Shown: positions 5,880 to 9,086 of the stretch, one piece after another | How positions within the stretch are numbered: the first letter of the stretch is position 1 | Layout of the letters: every line of letters begins with the position of its first letter | DNA from: Cyclobacteriaceae bacterium | GTDB lineage: Bacteria > Bacteroidota > Bacteroidia > Cytophagales > Cyclobacteriaceae | Length of the DNA: 9,086 nucleotides | Assembly (NCBI GenBank): GCA_029882675.1 | Contig: JAOUKJ010000134.1 | Span: forward strand, 1-9,086 | Direction: 5' to 3' | The notes under the pieces: generated by a model | The model's input: the letters and a program-made list of their open reading frames with translations, nothing else | Told to the model about the DNA's origin: nothing | The model's database searches: none | Made by a program: the position numbers and the translations under genes

Positions 5880-6596
5880 TCAACAAGAAAAACCCAATTT
5901 CAATATAAGATTCCCTTCTTTATCCTTACACTTTATCCACCCGACAATATCAGTTTCTGAAGGTTCTGTAAAGTAGCAATCCTTGTCATCTTCCACTTTT
6001 AGCCAATTCCCCTTGATTTCTAAAGGGTGAAATACATACTCCTTATGGTTCTCAATAGCCCTTGAATTTTCCTCTGGACTTTCCCTTATTGGTTGTTTAT
6101 CTGTCGAAGTAATATAATCGGCACTTAAAATAAATGTGTCCGTGTCCATGTATGTTATAAACTGGGAATTCCTATCAACCGTAAATGTTATGCCGTTCAT
6201 ATGCACTTCATATTTTCCATTTTTCAAAGCAGTGCATATAAGAATAAAATTACCACTTTCAGGATAATAAAAATAAGACTCTATATCATATTCTCCTGTA
6301 CCTTCATCATCAACATAATGATATTTAACATTGTTTATAATTACTGTATCTTGATTGAACTCTATTTTATCCAAACTATCAACAGAAACAAATTCAAGGT
6401 TAATATCGGGGCGAAAATGCACCTTTACATACCCCTTTAGTATTTTATCCTCCTCCTGACCTACCGGTTGAGCATCAAGATCAGCATCTTCCTGCTGGAA
6501 AGCTATCGAATCCCTTTTTAACAAATCCTTATCGGTTTTATTTTCCCGACTTACACAACCAAATAAAATGACAAACAATAAAAATTTAAATCTCAT
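5880..6596 (-). CDS. Lipoprotein with C-terminal SH3b-like region, putative immunity protein
   Basis: 238 residues. The N-terminus is a short lipoprotein signal: basic MRFKF, hydrophobic LLFVILFG, then Cys14 as the lipidation site (lipobox LFGC). The linker at 15-50 is acidic and polar. Residues about 52-160 are beta-rich and unrecognised. Residues about 165-238 resemble a bacterial SH3 domain, with PIRESPEENS early, GNWLKV at 196-201 and GWIKC at 219-223; three Cys lie in this last part (207, 223, 238). The start lies 7 nt after the RHS stop codon, so the two genes are almost certainly co-transcribed. Position directly behind an RHS toxin tip is the classic place for an immunity gene, and a lipoprotein would sit in the compartment where a wall-degrading toxin acts. 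The immunity role is inferred from context alone. The DNA is AT-richer than the RHS core, like the toxin tip. Confidence 0.82.
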   Translation of the reverse strand: MRFKFLLFVILFGCVSRENKTDKDLLKRDSIAFQQEDADLDAQPVGQEEDKILKGYVKVHFRPDINLEFVSVDSLDKIEFNQDTVIINNVKYHYVDDEGTGEYDIESYFYYPESGNFILICTALKNGKYEVHMNGITFTVDRNSQFITYMDTDTFILSADYITSTDKQPIRESPEENSRAIENHKEYVFHPLEIKGNWLKVEDDKDCYFTEPSETDIVGWIKCKDKEGNLILKLGFSC

Positions 6597-6603
6597 AAGT
6601 AAA

Positions 6604-8928
6604 CTATTTAAAGGTTATTCCTATAGGCTTTACCGAAGGTAAAACCGGCAATACATCTTTGATCGTTGGATGAAAACTTTCTAAATGCTCATGATCGTAA
6701 TGATTTTTTAAATGACGTGTACCAGAAACACTTAATGTATAACTTACCGGCTTTATTCCCACAACTGCTTCCCAATACCCGTCCTGTTCGATGGTACGAA
6801 CAAAATTAGAGGCTCTTATACCTTTCCATCCAAATTTATTTAATGCTGCATTCATACTAGCTGAAGCGTCTTGATCTATTTTATAAAAATCAGATTGATC
6901 CCATTCATAATTTAGACCTCGTCTACTACCATTGTAGCCTGCAAACTTAATATCTAAGTTGTTGCCGTTTTTATGGGTTTCACTATCACCAGGAGAAGAT
7001 CCATCAGCATTACTAGCACGGTTCACATAAATCTCTTCCCCGGAACTTGCTGATGCACCTATCAACGCCGCCAATGCCTCTCCAGAAATGTACGTCTCAC
7101 CATTAGCTCGGGACCTTGCTTTTACTGTAATTTGCGCACCACTTCCATCACGATTATCAATATTAGTTAAATTGACCAAGCCCTTGTCATTCTTATCATA
7201 AGTGCCTACAGTATGCCTTTCCCCGTCTTTATCAATATAAATAAATGTATGACTGGCATCCATTGTCTTTTCTCTTCTGATTGTCCCGTTTTCTTGAATT
7301 TCATAAATATTTAAACCATCCGGATCAACATACTTCAACGGGTTGTTCGCGACATAATTGTACCCGCTCAGCCCAGGATACTTCTCCGCCATCGGATCCA
7401 CACTCACCCACACGCTCGTCTGCGCATCATAATACCTCGCCCCATAATAATACAACCCCGTCTCTTCATCCAGCTCCTTCCCGTTATACAAATACGGCGT
7501 GCGATCGGTATTCGAGTGCTCCTCTACAAAAGTCTCACCAAAGGCAAAGTACTCCAAGTGCTGATATACCTCGCCCGTGGCATCGGTGATGTAACTGGTG
7601 CTGCCCAGGTGATCCGGATGGTAGAAGTAACGGTTCGGCTCGGCGGGGTTGCTCTGGCCGCCGCTTCCGTTGAGCTGCCCCGGAGGGGTTTTCCCACTCT
7701 TGCCGGCAGTGAGTACTTGGCCGTCAAGGCCAAGGAACTTCATGTTTTTTACCATGCCTTCCTGCATCTGTATTTCTTTCTTTTGAAAGTCCACCTTGCC
7801 GCCACCGGCTGCCGTGGTGAACGTGTCGTCCCAGCCGCCGCCGAGTTTACTCACAATGCGCTGACCTTCAATATAATAGTGCTTCGTATAACTACCGCTG
7901 CGTAATACAACAAACGGACTCACATAAACCGTGAAGTTACCGATCTGCCCACTGCCGCCCTTTTCTTCTCCGTTCACAAAGACGGTCTGGCCTTTGCCTT
8001 GACCCTTCAATACCCGCTGTCCGCCGGCATCGTAAATGTAGTGATATACAGAACCATTGTCAAGAACAGCACGTAATCTGTTCTCTTCGTCCCACACCAA
8101 CTTCCGGCGCTGACCGCTCACATCATGGTCCCAGCCGGTCATGTTCCCGTTCGCATCGTAACTGTACGCCTTCTCCCCTATGTGCACAGGCGCATGCGCC
8201 AAATCTCCGCCATAATCATATCCCATGTCGTAGGTGGTTTTCTTCTGTAGGTTCCAACCTTCCCCATTGCCACGGCGCTGGTGCGACTGTGTCTTCTGGG
8301 TGATGCCTCCCACCGTGTTGTATTCCATGTTCAACGTGTAGCTGTGCTCCTCCGTGGCCCCTTTGTAACTGCCCGTCGCCGTGGTCAACCGGTACAGGTC
8401 GTCATACTCATAGCTGTACTTACTGCTCCCGCCCATTAAATTCGCATCCGGGACTTCCGCCTTGTTCTCCAGTCCCAAGATGTTGTTCACGGCATCGTAG
8501 GTGTACGTATTGTCCATGAACGCTCGCTTGGAGGCCGTGCTAGCTGTCATGCCCTTCAATCTTCGGCGCTCCGGCTCGTAATCGTAGGTCGTCTTCGTGC
8601 CGTTGCCGTAGGCTAAAAATACACGCTGCTCAAATTTGTCGTAGCCAAGCTGCTGTACGTAGCTAAAGTCATAGCCTTTCTTCTTGCCGGTCATCTTGCT
8701 CAGCAGGCCCCCTTCGTTGTAGTGGTACTCCACCTGCTCCCCATCGGGGTAAATCATCGACACCAAACGGTTCCAGGTATCGTATTCCCACTCGGTGGCG
8801 TAGGTCTGTGCCCCGTGGCCGGGGACCACCACCGTGCGGATGTTCTTTACCACCTCGCCCAAGGAGCCATAGAAAAACTTCCCGCCTTGCGGGATTTCGC
8901 TACGCTCAACCTGTTGCCCCGCTTGCAT
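6604..8928 (-). CDS. RHS repeat protein: YD repeats, RHS core and LAS/M15-like toxin tip (frame-disrupted at 5' end)
   Basis: 774 residues from the first ATG of the frame. YD/RHS repeats fill about 17-430 (FFYGSLGEV at 18-26, EWEYDTWNRL at 46-55, YSYDANGNM, YIYDAGGQR). The RHS-associated core follows: HPDHLGS at 437-443, GLYYYGARYYD at 491-501, and DPDGL ending at 539, the usual boundary and autocleavage site in such toxins. Residues 541-774 are the variable tip. It shows H652-x2-G655-x3-D659 and H746-x-H748 (in HYDHEH), the zinc-ligand pattern of LAS/M15-type peptidases such as MepA or VanX, which cut peptidoglycan peptides. The tip DNA is visibly AT-richer than the core. The ATG at 8928 is probably not a native start: homologous RHS sequence continues upstream in another frame, broken by an insertion, and the in-frame stop is at 8941. 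The product may be a broken gene, or a separate protein restarted at the overlap. Confidence 0.85.
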   Translation of the reverse strand: MQAGQQVERSEIPQGGKFFYGSLGEVVKNIRTVVVPGHGAQTYATEWEYDTWNRLVSMIYPDGEQVEYHYNEGGLLSKMTGKKKGYDFSYVQQLGYDKFEQRVFLAYGNGTKTTYDYEPERRRLKGMTASTASKRAFMDNTYTYDAVNNILGLENKAEVPDANLMGGSSKYSYEYDDLYRLTTATGSYKGATEEHSYTLNMEYNTVGGITQKTQSHQRRGNGEGWNLQKKTTYDMGYDYGGDLAHAPVHIGEKAYSYDANGNMTGWDHDVSGQRRKLVWDEENRLRAVLDNGSVYHYIYDAGGQRVLKGQGKGQTVFVNGEEKGGSGQIGNFTVYVSPFVVLRSGSYTKHYYIEGQRIVSKLGGGWDDTFTTAAGGGKVDFQKKEIQMQEGMVKNMKFLGLDGQVLTAGKSGKTPPGQLNGSGGQSNPAEPNRYFYHPDHLGSTSYITDATGEVYQHLEYFAFGETFVEEHSNTDRTPYLYNGKELDEETGLYYYGARYYDAQTSVWVSVDPMAEKYPGLSGYNYVANNPLKYVDPDGLNIYEIQENGTIRREKTMDASHTFIYIDKDGERHTVGTYDKNDKGLVNLTNIDNRDGSGAQITVKARSRANGETYISGEALAALIGASASSGEEIYVNRASNADGSSPGDSETHKNGNNLDIKFAGYNGSRRGLNYEWDQSDFYKIDQDASASMNAALNKFGWKGIRASNFVRTIEQDGYWEAVVGIKPVSYTLSVSGTRHLKNHYDHEHLESFHPTIKDVLPVLPSVKPIGITFK
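6607..7308 (-). other. Variable C-terminal toxin tip, putative peptidoglycan peptidase
   Basis: Residues 541-774. Apart from the HxxGxxxD and HxH motifs, the visible features are a helix-like ISGEALAALIGASAS segment before the first motif, ASMNAALNKFGW between the two motifs, and a hydrophobic proline-rich end (VLPVLPSVKPIGITF). The canonical SxH of the family is replaced by S649-E-T-H652. A LAS-type fold is my inference from metal-ligand spacing. The order and distance of the motifs (about 94 residues between them) fit such enzymes. Confidence 0.6.
7312..7620 (-). other. RHS-associated core segment up to the DPDGL boundary
   Basis: This codes for residues 437-539 of the RHS protein, from HPDHLGS through YNGKELDEETGLYYYG and DPMAEKYPGLSGYNYVANNP to DPDGL. 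It is the most conserved part of RHS toxins. In studied RHS proteins the shell closes here and the tip is cut off after this motif. Confidence 0.85.
8878..8917 (-). repeat. Repeat-derived insertion with hairpin, breaking the RHS frame
   Basis: On the coding strand, 40 nt separate the conserved QEDASG codons from FFYG, where related RHS proteins normally have about three residues (9 nt). The surplus of about 31 nt is not a multiple of three, which explains the frameshift. It contains GGTTGAGCGTAGCGAAA (8895-8911), which resembles a widespread dispersed repeat, and the hairpin TCCCGC-AAG-GCGGGA (8880-8894). The expected 9-nt spacing comes from my memory of the family. Confidence 0.6.
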
Positions 8929-9085
8929 CTTCCTGATAAACTATCCTACCTGCACGACCGTGGTCAGCACCCATCTCACCATATTCATAATGAATGTTGT
9001 TCTCCGGGTTTATCGGGTAGATGATGTCGGTCAGGCGTTCGCGGTCATAAATATACTCTATCACCCCACCGCTTTCCTTCAGGTT
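8906..9085 (-). pseudogene. Upstream part of the RHS protein, cut short by the frameshift (5' end beyond window)
   Basis: The last 59 codons of an RHS frame that enters from outside: YIYDRERLTDIIYP, then NNIHYEYGE, then GRIVYQEDASG, ending GATG and TGA at 8908-8906. This is typical RHS sequence that should run straight into the FFYGSLGEV of the downstream frame. It overlaps the downstream frame's first ATG (8928) by 23 nt, so coupled re-initiation is conceivable. Either the native gene is broken, or the two parts are made separately, or the base count at this site is a sequencing error. Confidence 0.75.
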
Positions 9086-9086
9086 G

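Noticed and set aside
7281..7905. Plus-strand open frames of 102 and 129 codons
   Set aside because: They are antisense shadows of the RHS core region.

Overview
The window reads as part of a Bacteroidota genome. The evidence is a C-terminal type IX secretion (T9SS) type A sorting domain on one protein, the Bacteroidota style of SpvB/RHS proteins, AT-rich leaders without Shine-Dalgarno sites, and a promoter candidate of the Bacteroidota TAnnTTTG type. Every gene I can support lies on the minus strand, so transcription runs from high to low coordinates. The genus cannot be told from this stretch.

Layout in the direction of transcription: (1) 9086-6604 is the 3' part of a large RHS/YD-repeat polymorphic toxin gene that enters from outside the window. 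A roughly 31-nt hairpin-bearing insertion at about 8878-8917 breaks its frame, so an upstream frame stops at 8906 and the rest is read in another frame from 8928 to 6604. The RHS core ends at a DPDGL motif. It is followed by an AT-richer C-terminal tip of about 234 residues carrying an HxxGxxxD ... HxH pattern, like LAS/M15-type zinc peptidases that cut peptidoglycan peptides. (2) 6596-5880, seven bases downstream, encodes a small lipoprotein with a C-terminal SH3b-like region, the natural candidate for the cognate immunity protein. (3) 5879-3824 is about 2 kb without a credible gene. It is packed with repeats: a 210-bp tandem duplication just behind the immunity gene, an identical 52-bp direct repeat, a 29-bp hairpin repeat, a long inverted repeat and several shorter palindromes. 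(4) 3823-1853 encodes a secreted LamG-like/Ig-like protein with a T9SS tail. (5) 1846-1 is the N-terminal 615 residues of a SpvB/TcaC-type protein that starts six bases after the preceding stop and runs out of the window.

In biological terms, the window holds the tail of one polymorphic toxin locus (RHS core, toxin tip, immunity) followed by the head of a second (T9SS surface protein plus SpvB-type shell protein), separated by a repeat-rich spacer that could serve recombination between loci. The most interesting proposals are a cell-wall-directed RHS metallopeptidase tip paired with a periplasmic lipoprotein immunity factor, and the disruption of the RHS frame by a small repeat-derived insertion. 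Family assignments rest on motifs read by eye, and no database search was possible.
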